A stretch of DNA of 29,330 nucleotides from positions 1 to 29,330 of the forward strand of contig CAZVYN010000056.1 of assembly GCA_964631125.1 (NCBI GenBank), read 5' to 3'. Positions within the stretch are counted from its first letter, which is position 1; every line of letters begins with the position of its first letter. A model generated the notes under the pieces. That model was not told the origin of the DNA, did no database searches, and saw nothing but the letters and a program-made list of their open reading frames with translations. Of the stretch, positions 16,488-23,796 are shown piece after piece. This stretch comes from CAZVYN01 sp964631125. GTDB lineage: Bacteria; Eisenbacteria; RBG-16-71-46; CAIMUX01. The position numbers and the translations under genes are program-made.

Positions 16488-17762
16488 TCAGAAGAGATCG
16501 ACCGAGACCACCTGATGGATCGCCTTGGTCTCGACGTCTTGCAGGAACACGCCGAGGGTCATCCGGTCCTCGCTCCACTGCGTGTCGGAGGCGAGCGAGA
16601 AGCTGATCGGCAGATCGGCGTAATCGCCTCTCTGGGCCAGCGACAACTCCGGCAGCGAACCGATGCGGCGATACTCGCGCACCACGTTGTTGAAGGTCGC
16701 GTCTCCCTTGCCTTGGACGAAGACCTCCAGGCGATCCTTGGCGTAGAACGCGACCAACTCCAGCTTGGTCGGGTCGTCGTTCCCCCAGGTCGCGGCATCG
16801 GCCACCAAGAGGACACGGAGCGTCGCGCGGAGTTCCTCCCCAGGCGCGTGCTCGACCCCGCGCAAGAAGAGCGCCGTGTTCGCCGGGCTGGCGACGATCG
16901 CCTCCAGCTTCTGGCGATAGCGTTGCGTCAGGATCGGGACCCCGCCGGCGGCGCCGCGGATGATGTCCCCTCCGTTGAAGAACGCGGCCGGGATGCCGTC
17001 CCCTTCGGCATCGAAGAAGCCGTCTCGGGCCAAGGACGTCGGAGTCGTGAACGGGTCGGTCCCGCCCCAGAAGGTGTGCACCTGGAGATGCAGCGCGCCG
17101 CGCGCGCGGAGTGAAAGGTCTTCGCCCACGATCGTCGCCGCCTCATCCGCCACCGGGCAGTTCGGACAGAGCGTGGCGGTGAACAGCTCCATCAGCGCGC
17201 CCTTTTGCTGGGGCAGAGGCTGGAGGTCGAATGAGACCTGCTCAGAACCTTCGTCGATCGTGATCCGCTGCACCGAATCGACGCCGGCCGACGCTCCCTC
17301 GAAGCGGACCGAGATCTCATGGGCGCCGGGAGAGAGGCAGAGGGTGGCGGGGGTCCGTCGTCCGGTTGCTGCGCCGTCCACCACGATCTCGGCGCCGAGG
17401 ATCGTGGAGGTCACCTCGACGGAGGGGCTGGGGAGAACTTCCCAGGAAACGACCTGTTCGCGCCCGCGCCGCACGTCGAACTGCAGCTCGGCCGCCGGAA
17501 GGAAATCACGCGCGCACTCGTTCTCGATCCGCAACGACTGTGGACCGGCCGGAAGCAAGAAGTGGTAGCTCGCGTCGGTGGCGTTGGCCACGAGCACCGA
17601 GTCACCCCAGTAGATGGTCGAGTTCTCGTACGCGCCGGCGGAAGGGGAGGAGAGCTCGATGGCGACGGATCCGAGCGTCGGATCCTCCAGGTCGTCTTTG
17701 CAACCGTGCAGCAGTGGAAGGGTCACGGCAAGGGCGAGAGCGGCCACGGCCGCCTGGACCAT
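16488..17762 (-). CDS. Omp28-like lipoprotein with PEGA-type and thioredoxin-like CPNCP domain
   Basis: A 424-residue protein. The lipobox LLHGC places the lipidated Cys at residue 21. The middle (about 112-180) resembles a PEGA-type beta domain (SVEVTSTILGAEIVVDGAATG, then PGAHEISVRF). From about 188, ALMELFTATLCPNCP (CxxC Cys199 and Cys202) begins a thioredoxin-like region of the Omp28 family, with LQVHTFWGG and DGIPAAFFNG following. Beta-rich C-terminal sequence extends to the end. Omp28-family proteins are surface or periplasmic lipoproteins with poorly defined roles, some in redox or adhesion. ATG 17762 starts 13 bases after the stop of the barrel gene and gives an intact lipoprotein signal; the upstream open frame is shadow of that gene. 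The upstream TlpA gene hints at shared thiol chemistry. Confidence 0.78.
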   Translation of the reverse strand: MVQAAVAALALAVTLPLLHGCKDDLEDPTLGSVAIELSSPSAGAYENSTIYWGDSVLVANATDASYHFLLPAGPQSLRIENECARDFLPAAELQFDVRRGREQVVSWEVLPSPSVEVTSTILGAEIVVDGAATGRRTPATLCLSPGAHEISVRFEGASAGVDSVQRITIDEGSEQVSFDLQPLPQQKGALMELFTATLCPNCPVADEAATIVGEDLSLRARGALHLQVHTFWGGTDPFTTPTSLARDGFFDAEGDGIPAAFFNGGDIIRGAAGGVPILTQRYRQKLEAIVASPANTALFLRGVEHAPGEELRATLRVLLVADAATWGNDDPTKLELVAFYAKDRLEVFVQGKGDATFNNVVREYRRIGSLPELSLAQRGDYADLPISFSLASDTQWSEDRMTLGVFLQDVETKAIHQVVSVDLF

Positions 17763-17775
17763 CCAGAAAGGCCTG

Positions 17776-19305
17776 CTAGAACGTGGTGAGGAACTCAATG
17801 CGCCCTCCTTCGAAGGGGTCGACCAACTTACAGACGCCGCCCGAACAGAGCTGGCCGCCGCGCAACCGACCGCCGCCGAGGAGGAGTTGGCGTCGGTCTC
17901 CGAGCCGCAGGTTGCACTCGCCCCAGACCCAGAGATCATCCTCCGGCCGGTCGTCGTCCGTCCACTCGGTCGTGAGGGCCAGCGAGAGGTTCGGCGCGCG
18001 GCTGACCGTCGTCGAGATGAGGTGATTGGAGAATTCCAGCGGAAACCGAAACTGAGCCGTGCCGCGGTTGCTCTCCTGCACCGCTTGCGTCTCGAACGTT
18101 CCTTCGATGCTCCAGGTGTCGTCGACCCGCCAGATGGCCTGAGCGACCGCGTTCCTGCGCTCGAAGAAGACGGGGTTCTCCCCTTCGAGCACCGTCTCTT
18201 CCGTCTCGCCTCCCTTGAGGAACAGTTCGAGCGACTCCCCGACGTCTTGCTCGAGCTCACCGTAGACTTCCCAGGACGGCTGGTTGCTCTGGCGCGCTTC
18301 GGTCTTCGAGTAGCTCGAGACCACCCGCGTCGCCTCCGCGAGCTGGAACTGCGCCTCGATCAGGCCGCCGCGTTCGTCATCCAGGCGGATGTTCGGCGTG
18401 TGTCCGCCCCGATTCATCAAGGTCGTGGTGTGCTGGCGCACGGTGGTCGGCGGATTGACGAACGGGAGTTGGTAGCGGAGCAGATCCTTGTACTCCGCCA
18501 AGACCTGCACGCGGCCGAGGTAGAGCGCGAGCGAGCCGTAGCCGCCATGCCCGTCCGGACCCTGTCGCGCGCCGGCCCGATAGTTCTCGGGATGCCGGAT
18601 GACGTACTCGCCGTAGACGTCCGCGAAATCCGAAACGCTGCGCTCCCAAGAACTCCCATAGAGACGATCGCCCCCCGGGCGCCCGATCCCGCCCACACTC
18701 GTCGAGTCGGACCAGACCCCCTGGAGGCCGAAGCGCCCCCACCGATCGCCGCGCAGATCGAGACGCGCCCCTTTGAGCACCTGGAATTCATCGCCGATTG
18801 AGTTCGTCCCCGCGATGACGCGGAGTTCGGCGGGGCCGAGCGCTCCCCGCGCCATGACGCCGTCGAGCACGTTGTCGAAGTCGACGGTCTGATCTTCGAA
18901 GATCGAGAGAGCGAGGCCGCGGCCGTAGGTCGAGTAGACATCGCCTACCCGCACCGTCCAATCGTCGGTCGCCGCCTCCAGCCAACGCTTGCGGATCCCC
19001 TGCGTCTGCGCTCCGAAGTCATTCGGGTCGAGTCGGCCGGCGTCGGAGGGAGAGTGCGAGAGGAACGACGCCCCGAGGGTGTACGCGCCGCGGCCCAGCG
19101 TGACGTCGAGGCGATTGTCGAGGACGCTCTCTTCCAACGCGCGGTCGTAGTACGCCTCCAACTGGTCGGCCGCGGAGATGACCACCGGCGGGTCGTCCGC
19201 GCGCGCCGCGATCGGCGCGAAGAGCGTGACCACGCAGCACCCGACGGCGATCCTGAAGGCGAGACGTCGCGGTCGCGGTCCCGGGCGGGGGGGCCGTCCG
19301 CTCAC
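17776..19305 (-). CDS. Outer-membrane beta-barrel protein, DUF6029-like
   Basis: A 509-residue protein. GTG 19305 overlaps the TlpA stop as GTGA. A signal peptide ends at ARA (residue 36). The mature protein is a succession of amphipathic strands: RVGDVYSTYGRGLALSIFED, then repeated patterns such as LALYLGRVQVLAEYKDLL and WSIEGTFETQAVQ. It ends IEFLTTF with a C-terminal Phe. The YSTYGRGLALS motif and the pairing with TlpA and Omp28-type genes resemble the DUF6029 family of Bacteroidota, recalled without a search. No enzymatic motif is visible. It is likely a channel or an anchoring platform for the adjacent lipoprotein. Cysteines near the C-terminus (LCSGGVCKLV) are unusual for a barrel and could form a disulfide handled by the TlpA protein. 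Confidence 0.7.
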   Translation of the reverse strand: MSGRPPRPGPRPRRLAFRIAVGCCVVTLFAPIAARADDPPVVISAADQLEAYYDRALEESVLDNRLDVTLGRGAYTLGASFLSHSPSDAGRLDPNDFGAQTQGIRKRWLEAATDDWTVRVGDVYSTYGRGLALSIFEDQTVDFDNVLDGVMARGALGPAELRVIAGTNSIGDEFQVLKGARLDLRGDRWGRFGLQGVWSDSTSVGGIGRPGGDRLYGSSWERSVSDFADVYGEYVIRHPENYRAGARQGPDGHGGYGSLALYLGRVQVLAEYKDLLRYQLPFVNPPTTVRQHTTTLMNRGGHTPNIRLDDERGGLIEAQFQLAEATRVVSSYSKTEARQSNQPSWEVYGELEQDVGESLELFLKGGETEETVLEGENPVFFERRNAVAQAIWRVDDTWSIEGTFETQAVQESNRGTAQFRFPLEFSNHLISTTVSRAPNLSLALTTEWTDDDRPEDDLWVWGECNLRLGDRRQLLLGGGRLRGGQLCSGGVCKLVDPFEGGRIEFLTTF

Positions 19306-19883
19306 TTGTCCGTCCCTGCCGGCGCCGGGCCCAGCGCGGCGACGATTTCTTCCTCGAGTTTCTTCTCGTCGCCCGGCCGGTAGCCCTGGGCGACCGAGAG
19401 AATCTTGCCGTCGCGACCGATCAGGTACGAGGTCGGATAGTTGCGCACGGAGTACGCGTTGCCGATCTTCCGTTCCGGATCGGTCCCGACCGGGAAGGTG
19501 AAGCCGCGCGACTTGACCATCGGCTTGACCTTCGACAACGTCTTGGCGTCGTCCGAAGCGATCGTGAGCAGGGTGAATCCACGTTCTTGGTACTTCTGGT
19601 ACAGCTTGTCGAGTTCAGGCAGTTCGTTCAGGCACGGCTTGCACCAGGTGGTCCAGAAATCGAGGAGCACCGGACCCTTCGCGAGGAGATCTCTCAGGAC
19701 GTACTTCTTGCCGTCGAGCCCCTCCACCGTGAATTCGGGGGCCGACGAGAGCCCGCTCGCGGCGGCGGGCGCGGGCGATTCATCCGCGCGCGCGCCTGCA
19801 GCGGACAGGCAAACGGCCAGGACGACGAGTGAGACTGCGAGGCGGGCGGCGATCCAGGTGGGGCGATTCAGATCGAACGACAT
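19302..19883 (-). CDS. TlpA-like thioredoxin-fold protein, exported
   Basis: A 193-residue protein. A signal peptide or anchor ends at ARA (residue 33), leaving a mature TlpA/ResA-type domain. FWTTWCKPC holds the CxxC pair Cys81 and Cys84, and the cis-proline is in NYPTSYLIG at Pro150. GKKYVLRDLLAKGPVLLDFW before the motif is standard for the family. Such proteins reduce or rearrange disulfides outside the cytoplasm, often for cytochrome c or envelope proteins. ATG 19883 was chosen over an upstream in-frame start because ggagg lies 11 bases before it and the signal peptide then starts normally. It leads a minus-strand operon with a barrel protein, an Omp28-like lipoprotein and LigA, and is divergent from the methyltransferase gene. 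Confidence 0.9.
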   Translation of the reverse strand: MSFDLNRPTWIAARLAVSLVVLAVCLSAAGARADESPAPAAASGLSSAPEFTVEGLDGKKYVLRDLLAKGPVLLDFWTTWCKPCLNELPELDKLYQKYQERGFTLLTIASDDAKTLSKVKPMVKSRGFTFPVGTDPERKIGNAYSVRNYPTSYLIGRDGKILSVAQGYRPGDEKKLEEEIVAALGPAPAGTDK

Positions 19884-19940
19884 CGGGTCGGTTTCCTCCA
19901 GCGGCGTCAGTTGCCGGGACAGAGATTCGAGGAAGCAAGA
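19884..19940. promoter_or_regulatory. Short divergent intergenic region between TlpA and methyltransferase genes
   Basis: Only 57 bases separate the two divergent start codons, so both promoters must lie here or inside the opposing genes. It holds both ribosome-binding sites: ggagg on the minus strand and gagga (19929-19933) on the plus strand. No convincing -35/-10 pair is visible. The assignment as a promoter region rests on the divergent arrangement. Confidence 0.4.
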
Positions 19941-20816
19941 GTGGACAGTCAACTGCGCAGCCCGAACCTAGCCCCGACGAGCGGAGATGGTTCCGTCGAC
20001 TCCTTCCGACCGTTCCTCTTGGACGGCGGGATCGGATGCTGGGCGAGGCTTCGGAGCGGTCGTGTGAGCGAGAGCCCGCTCGGCGATCCGGCGCAGGTTC
20101 GCGCGCTCCACCGGGCCTATGCGCTGGCGGGCGCCACTCGGTTGCGGACTGCGTCCTTCGCGCTTCCTTCGGCGCTGGTTCGAGGGATGGCGGAACCCGA
20201 AGCCGCGCGCGCTCTCCTCGATTCGGTCGCTTCGGCCACCTCCGTGGCGTCCGGCCTGCTCGTCAGTCTCGGACCGACCGGACTCGACCACGACGCTTCG
20301 GACGCCGACCGCGCCCGGCCGTACGCCGGTCTGGCGCGCGCGCTCCTGCCTCCTCGCTCGGAAGCGATCGGTCCGAAGCTAAACGCCGTGGTCTTGGAGA
20401 CGTTTCGATCCTGGGCTGAGGTCTCCTGTGCCTTCGACGGGCTCGCCGCGGGCGGCTACGAAGGCGACGTCTGGGCGATCTTGTCTCCCTTCACGTCCCG
20501 TGAGCTGCGCGACTCAGACCTCGCGCACGCGGGCGAGCGCCTGGCGCGACTCGGCGTCTCGGTCGCCGGCATCGGGTGCACGACCCCCGAGGTCGCGCTC
20601 GACGAAGCGCTCGCCGCCCTCGCGGAGGGATTCGGCGGGCCGCTCTTGCTGACGCCGGCCGTTCATCGCGACGGGCGAGTCTGGGCGCAGGACACGGCGC
20701 GGATCGCCCGCGGCCGAGCGCTGGACTGGGTCGGAGGTTGTTGCGGCGCGGGACCGGGCCATATCTCGGCCCTCCGCGCCGAGCTGGCGAGAACAGGGGA
20801 GTGGATCGCGGAGTGA
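19941..20816 (+). CDS. Homocysteine S-methyltransferase-fold protein
   Basis: A 291-residue protein with the TIM-barrel signature of the homocysteine S-methyltransferase family: FLLDGGIG near the start, then LHRAYALAGATRLRTASFA. All three zinc-binding cysteines seem present: Cys213 in GIGCTTP, and Cys267 with Cys268 in GGCCGAGPGHI. The family moves a methyl group from betaine, S-methylmethionine or methyltetrahydrofolate to homocysteine. The methyl donor cannot be read from the sequence, and the usual MetH cobalamin and folate domains are absent. GTG 19941 was chosen because gagga lies 7 bases upstream; a TTG at 19911 lacks support. queG overlaps its stop by 4 bases (GTGA), so the two are co-translated. 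The link may be methionine or SAM supply, but this is speculative. Confidence 0.83.
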   Translation: MDSQLRSPNLAPTSGDGSVDSFRPFLLDGGIGCWARLRSGRVSESPLGDPAQVRALHRAYALAGATRLRTASFALPSALVRGMAEPEAARALLDSVASATSVASGLLVSLGPTGLDHDASDADRARPYAGLARALLPPRSEAIGPKLNAVVLETFRSWAEVSCAFDGLAAGGYEGDVWAILSPFTSRELRDSDLAHAGERLARLGVSVAGIGCTTPEVALDEALAALAEGFGGPLLLTPAVHRDGRVWAQDTARIARGRALDWVGGCCGAGPGHISALRAELARTGEWIAE

Positions 20817-21772
20817 GCGATCGCGGTCAACAACTGAAGGCGCGAATCCGCGAGTGGGCCGGAGAGCTCGGATTCACATCGATCGGATTCGGCCCGGCCG
20901 TCGAACCGCGGGGGGCGCGTGAGGGGCTGCTCAGTTGGCTGGCGGGCGGGAATCATGGAGCGATGGCGTGGATGGCGCGCAACCCGGAGCGCCGCGTCGA
21001 TCCCGCGGCGATCCTGCCCGAGGCGCGCTCCGTCATCGTGGTCACCCTGCAGTATCTGGGGCCGCCCTCGGCGGCGGATCTCGCACCGGCTCGAATCGCG
21101 CGCTATGCGCGCGGAGAGGACTACCACGTCGTCGTGGGAGACAAGCTCCACGCACTGACGGATCGGATCCGGGTCGAGCATCCGGCGCTGCGCGCGCGCA
21201 TCGCCTGCGACACTTCGCCGGTCGCGGAGAAGGCCTGGGCAGTCCAGGCGGGGGTCGGCTGGCTCGGCAAGAACACCTGCGTCCTGAATCCGACACAGGG
21301 ATCTTGGTTCTTTCTCGGTGAGCTCTTCGTCGATCTCGAGCTGCCGCCGGATCCGCCCGTGACCGACCTCTGCGGATCCTGTACGCGGTGTCTGGACGCC
21401 TGTCCCACCGGCGCCTTTCCCGCGCCGTATCAGCTCGACGCGCGCCGGTGCATCTCGTACTGGACGCTGGAGCATCGCGGGACACTCCCGGAGGGCGCCG
21501 AAGACTCGATGCCCCCTTGGCTCGGCGGGTGCGACATCTGCCAAGAGGTCTGTCCTTGGAATCGCAAGGCGCCGGTCACCGACGAGCCGCGACTCGCGGA
21601 GCGCGCCGAGTTGGTCGAGCGATCGGTCGAAGCATGGGCTTCGATCTCCGACGACGAGTATCGCGCTCTGGTCCGTCCCACGGCGCTCTCGCGCATCAAG
21701 CCGGACGATCTCAGGCGCAACGCGCGCGCGATTCTGCGCGCGTCGGAGCGATCGGACGAGACCTCGACCTGA
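20813..21772 (+). CDS. queG: Epoxyqueuosine reductase QueG
   Basis: A 319-residue protein. The catalytic acid is Asp133 in ACDTSPVAEKAWA, matching the family's conserved Asp. WLGKNTCVLNP belongs to the cobalamin-binding region. Two [4Fe-4S] motifs follow: CGSCTRCLDACP (Cys187, 190, 193, 197) and GGCDICQEVCP (Cys240, 243, 247), with Cys213 in ARRCISYW. QueG reduces epoxyqueuosine to queuosine in tRNA, the last step of this modification, in the cytoplasm. The protein lacks the C-terminal HEAT-like extension of longer homologues such as that of Bacillus. GTG 20813 overlaps the preceding stop as GTGA. No other queuosine gene is present in the window. Confidence 0.95.
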   Translation: MSDRGQQLKARIREWAGELGFTSIGFGPAVEPRGAREGLLSWLAGGNHGAMAWMARNPERRVDPAAILPEARSVIVVTLQYLGPPSAADLAPARIARYARGEDYHVVVGDKLHALTDRIRVEHPALRARIACDTSPVAEKAWAVQAGVGWLGKNTCVLNPTQGSWFFLGELFVDLELPPDPPVTDLCGSCTRCLDACPTGAFPAPYQLDARRCISYWTLEHRGTLPEGAEDSMPPWLGGCDICQEVCPWNRKAPVTDEPRLAERAELVERSVEAWASISDDEYRALVRPTALSRIKPDDLRRNARAILRASERSDETST

Positions 21773-22025
21773 GCAAATCGTTTCTTGCCGCAAGTGTGAA
21801 GGCTTCGTTATCGTCCCGCGCCAAGGTTGGGAACGTACGAGGGCTCCGCTGTTTGGCGGCCTGAGCTGGAGCGTTGGTCGAGTGGCGCGCGAGGCCCGAG
21901 TTGCATCCCGCCGGTCCCAACTCTCCCTCCTGCGGTCGCTGTAGAAAAGGTTCTCGAGTGGCCGTCGTTGCACGGCCCCTCTCCAGCGAGAGAAGTCGAA
22001 GCGATCGAAGAGGAGGACAGGGCGC
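21773..22025 (+). promoter_or_regulatory. Intergenic region likely holding the promoter of the coiled-coil/TPR/Ton locus
   Basis: This 253-base gap is the longest in the window and comes before a long same-strand gene run. TTGCCG (21785-21790) and TATCGT (21809-21814) are 18 bases apart and each match the sigma70 boxes at four of six positions, a modest candidate. TAGAAA (21942-21947) is another -10-like word without a -35. An aggagg ribosome-binding site at 22011-22016 precedes GTG 22026 by 9 bases. No gene, hairpin terminator or repeat was recognised in the rest. Confidence 0.3.
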
Positions 22026-22667
22026 GTGTCCGCGAAAACTGCCGCCGACATCCGCGCGAACGACTTTCGCAAGTCGGAGCCGCCCAAGTGGATCCAGGCG
22101 GTCTTGCATCGCACGTGGCTGGTCTTGATCCCGCTCATCGCCGTTTCTTGGTATCGCACCAATCGCGTCGAGCCGGCGGTGAAGGAGTTGGAGACGACGA
22201 TCGCTGTGGAGCGGGCCGCGGCCGAGAAGGTGCGCGGCGACATCCTCTCGAAGCGCAAGGCGCCTTCGACGCGCATGTCCATGTTGAACGCGCTGGCCGA
22301 CACGTTCGCCGTCCGGTTCGAACAGATCGACTCCGTCTTGGACAGCGTCCGCGTCCTCCAGTCGAAGGACTTCGCGGAGAAGGCCGGGCTCGAGGCGCAG
22401 ATCGACTCGCTTCGGACGGTCTACTCGGAATCAGAAGGCGCCGCCGCGCAGCGCTCGCAAGTCGTGGCCGCGCTGCAGGCCCGCGTCGACTCCCTCCGCG
22501 GCGCGATCGAGGCGCGCGATGAAGAGCGGGTGCGGCTCGAAAGTGAGGCGGTGTCGAACCAGGGTCTGGTCGAGCGCGTTCTCTATCCGGACAAATTCCG
22601 TAAGACGACGGCGCTCTGGACGGGCGCGGGGCAGTTTCCCAACCGGGACAGTCTGAAGACTCGCTGA
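22026..22667 (+). CDS. Inner-membrane-anchored coiled-coil protein
   Basis: A 213-residue protein of unknown family. A short cytoplasmic N-terminus (about 27 residues) is followed by one membrane segment (about 28-42, RTWLVLIPLIAVSWY). A charged Glu/Arg/Ala-rich stretch then runs to about residue 180 with heptad-like spacing of hydrophobics, a likely coiled coil in the periplasm. The tail (KFRKTTALWTGAGQFPNRD) is not helical. GTG 22026 has aggagg 9 bases upstream. The next gene, separated by a 16-bp tandem repeat, has the same anchor-plus-coil plan, so the two may form a paired elongated complex with the Ton-type components downstream. No enzymatic motif is present. Confidence 0.68.
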   Translation: MSAKTAADIRANDFRKSEPPKWIQAVLHRTWLVLIPLIAVSWYRTNRVEPAVKELETTIAVERAAAEKVRGDILSKRKAPSTRMSMLNALADTFAVRFEQIDSVLDSVRVLQSKDFAEKAGLEAQIDSLRTVYSESEGAAAQRSQVVAALQARVDSLRGAIEARDEERVRLESEAVSNQGLVERVLYPDKFRKTTALWTGAGQFPNRDSLKTR

Positions 22668-22681
22668 CCCGGGTCAGCCCG

Positions 22682-22761
22682 AACAGGAGCCAGCAGTAAC
22701 AGGAGCCAGCAGTAACAGGAGCCAGCAGTAACAGGAGCCAGCAGTAACAGGAGCCAGCAGT
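22682..22761 (+). repeat. Five perfect 16-bp tandem repeats carrying a ribosome-binding site
   Basis: aacaggagccagcagt repeats head to tail without a mismatch at 22682, 22698, 22714, 22730 and 22746. Each unit holds AGGAG, a Shine-Dalgarno match. In the last copy AGGAG (22749-22753) lies 6 bases before GTG 22760, whose first two bases are the repeat's final gt. Only the last unit is followed by g; the others are followed by aa, giving no start codon. The array fills most of the gap after the coiled-coil gene. Such arrays expand and contract by slippage. Confidence 0.95.
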
Positions 22762-23722
22762 GCAGAGAGGCCTACCCCCCATCGATCTGCGGCCGAAGTG
22801 GTCGCACCTCCTCCTGATCTTGGACGTCTTGATCGTCGTCGCGCTCTTCCGCGTGGTCGGCAAGATGTACATGGAGAGGGAAGGGGCGGTGCTCCTCGCG
22901 GAGAAAGCGGAGGAACGCGCCGCGGTCGGAGTCGACGCGAGGCGATCCGCGGCCCAGGCCGAGTCGCTCGTGGCGGTCACGTTGGGGCAGCTCGAGGAGA
23001 TGCGAGCCGACAGCGCGCGCGCCGCCACCGAACTCGAGGCGCGACGCCTGGCGCTCGAAGCCGAGGTCAAGGAACGCGATCGTCTGAGCGAGACCGCGTT
23101 CCAGCTCTCCGACCGGGTCTGGGAGATGCGCCAGCAGAGTGAGAGCGCCGTCCGAAAGGCGGACGAGTACGAAGAGGTACTGGTCGGCCGCGAACAAGAG
23201 GTCGCGCAATTTGTCGCGCAGGCCGAGACGTCGGAAGTGCGTCTGGCCGAGGCGAAGCAAGATCTCGATCAGAGCACCCGCGAGTTGGTGGGCGCGCGCG
23301 AGAAGATCACCTACGAGCCGGTCAGCCGGCTGCCCTCCTCGGCGGGAGTCCTCTTCCGACGCGAGGCGCGCGACGAAGGTGGGCTGACCGGGGTCGAGCT
23401 GCAGAAGACCTTTTGGAACCAAGGCGTCAACGATCTCGGTTTCTCGGCCGGATTCGGACTGGGGGACGGCGACGTCGAATCGGAGAAGAAGCTCGGGCTC
23501 CTGCTCTCTCGCTCGCTCATCCATCGCCGGTTGGGGCTCGATCTCTCCGCTGGCTACTCGGTCCTGACCAATCCGACCGGCGGGGACAACCAGGGCGCCT
23601 ACGCCTCGGCGGGTCTCCGCTACTCACCGTTCTACAAGGAGCGATTCCACTTCGGGATCGGCGCCAAGGCGGATCCCGACGGCGTCCAGCCGTACATCGG
23701 GATCGGCTTGGGACGCCGCTGA
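22760..23722 (+). CDS. Membrane anchor, long coiled coil and beta-rich tail protein
   Basis: A 320-residue protein of no recognised family, starting at GTG 22760, formed at the end of the tandem repeat. One membrane segment spans about 15-35 (SHLLLILDVLIVVALFRVVG). A charged heptad-like coiled coil follows, about 38-195. The last 120 residues switch to glycine/aromatic-rich strands (LGLDLSAGYSVL, GAYASAGLRYSPF, RFHFGIGAKA, ending PYIGIGLGRR), like outer-membrane barrel strands. The tail probably sits at or in the outer membrane while the anchor is in the inner membrane; this is inference. It may link the envelope layers near the ExbB/ExbD/TonB genes. The frame could also encode a purely periplasmic beta domain. 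Confidence 0.62.
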   Translation: MQRGLPPIDLRPKWSHLLLILDVLIVVALFRVVGKMYMEREGAVLLAEKAEERAAVGVDARRSAAQAESLVAVTLGQLEEMRADSARAATELEARRLALEAEVKERDRLSETAFQLSDRVWEMRQQSESAVRKADEYEEVLVGREQEVAQFVAQAETSEVRLAEAKQDLDQSTRELVGAREKITYEPVSRLPSSAGVLFRREARDEGGLTGVELQKTFWNQGVNDLGFSAGFGLGDGDVESEKKLGLLLSRSLIHRRLGLDLSAGYSVLTNPTGGDNQGAYASAGLRYSPFYKERFHFGIGAKADPDGVQPYIGIGLGRR

Positions 23723-23796
23723 AAAGAGAGGGCGACTCCGCCGCGGGGGATGCGGAAGGGTCGGACGACGCAGACAGGCCGATTGGGAGTAGACCG

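Noticed and set aside
22682..22761. Possible CRISPR array, from regular repetition
   Set aside because: The five units are directly adjacent with no spacers, and the unit (16 bp) is shorter than CRISPR repeats. No cas gene is nearby.
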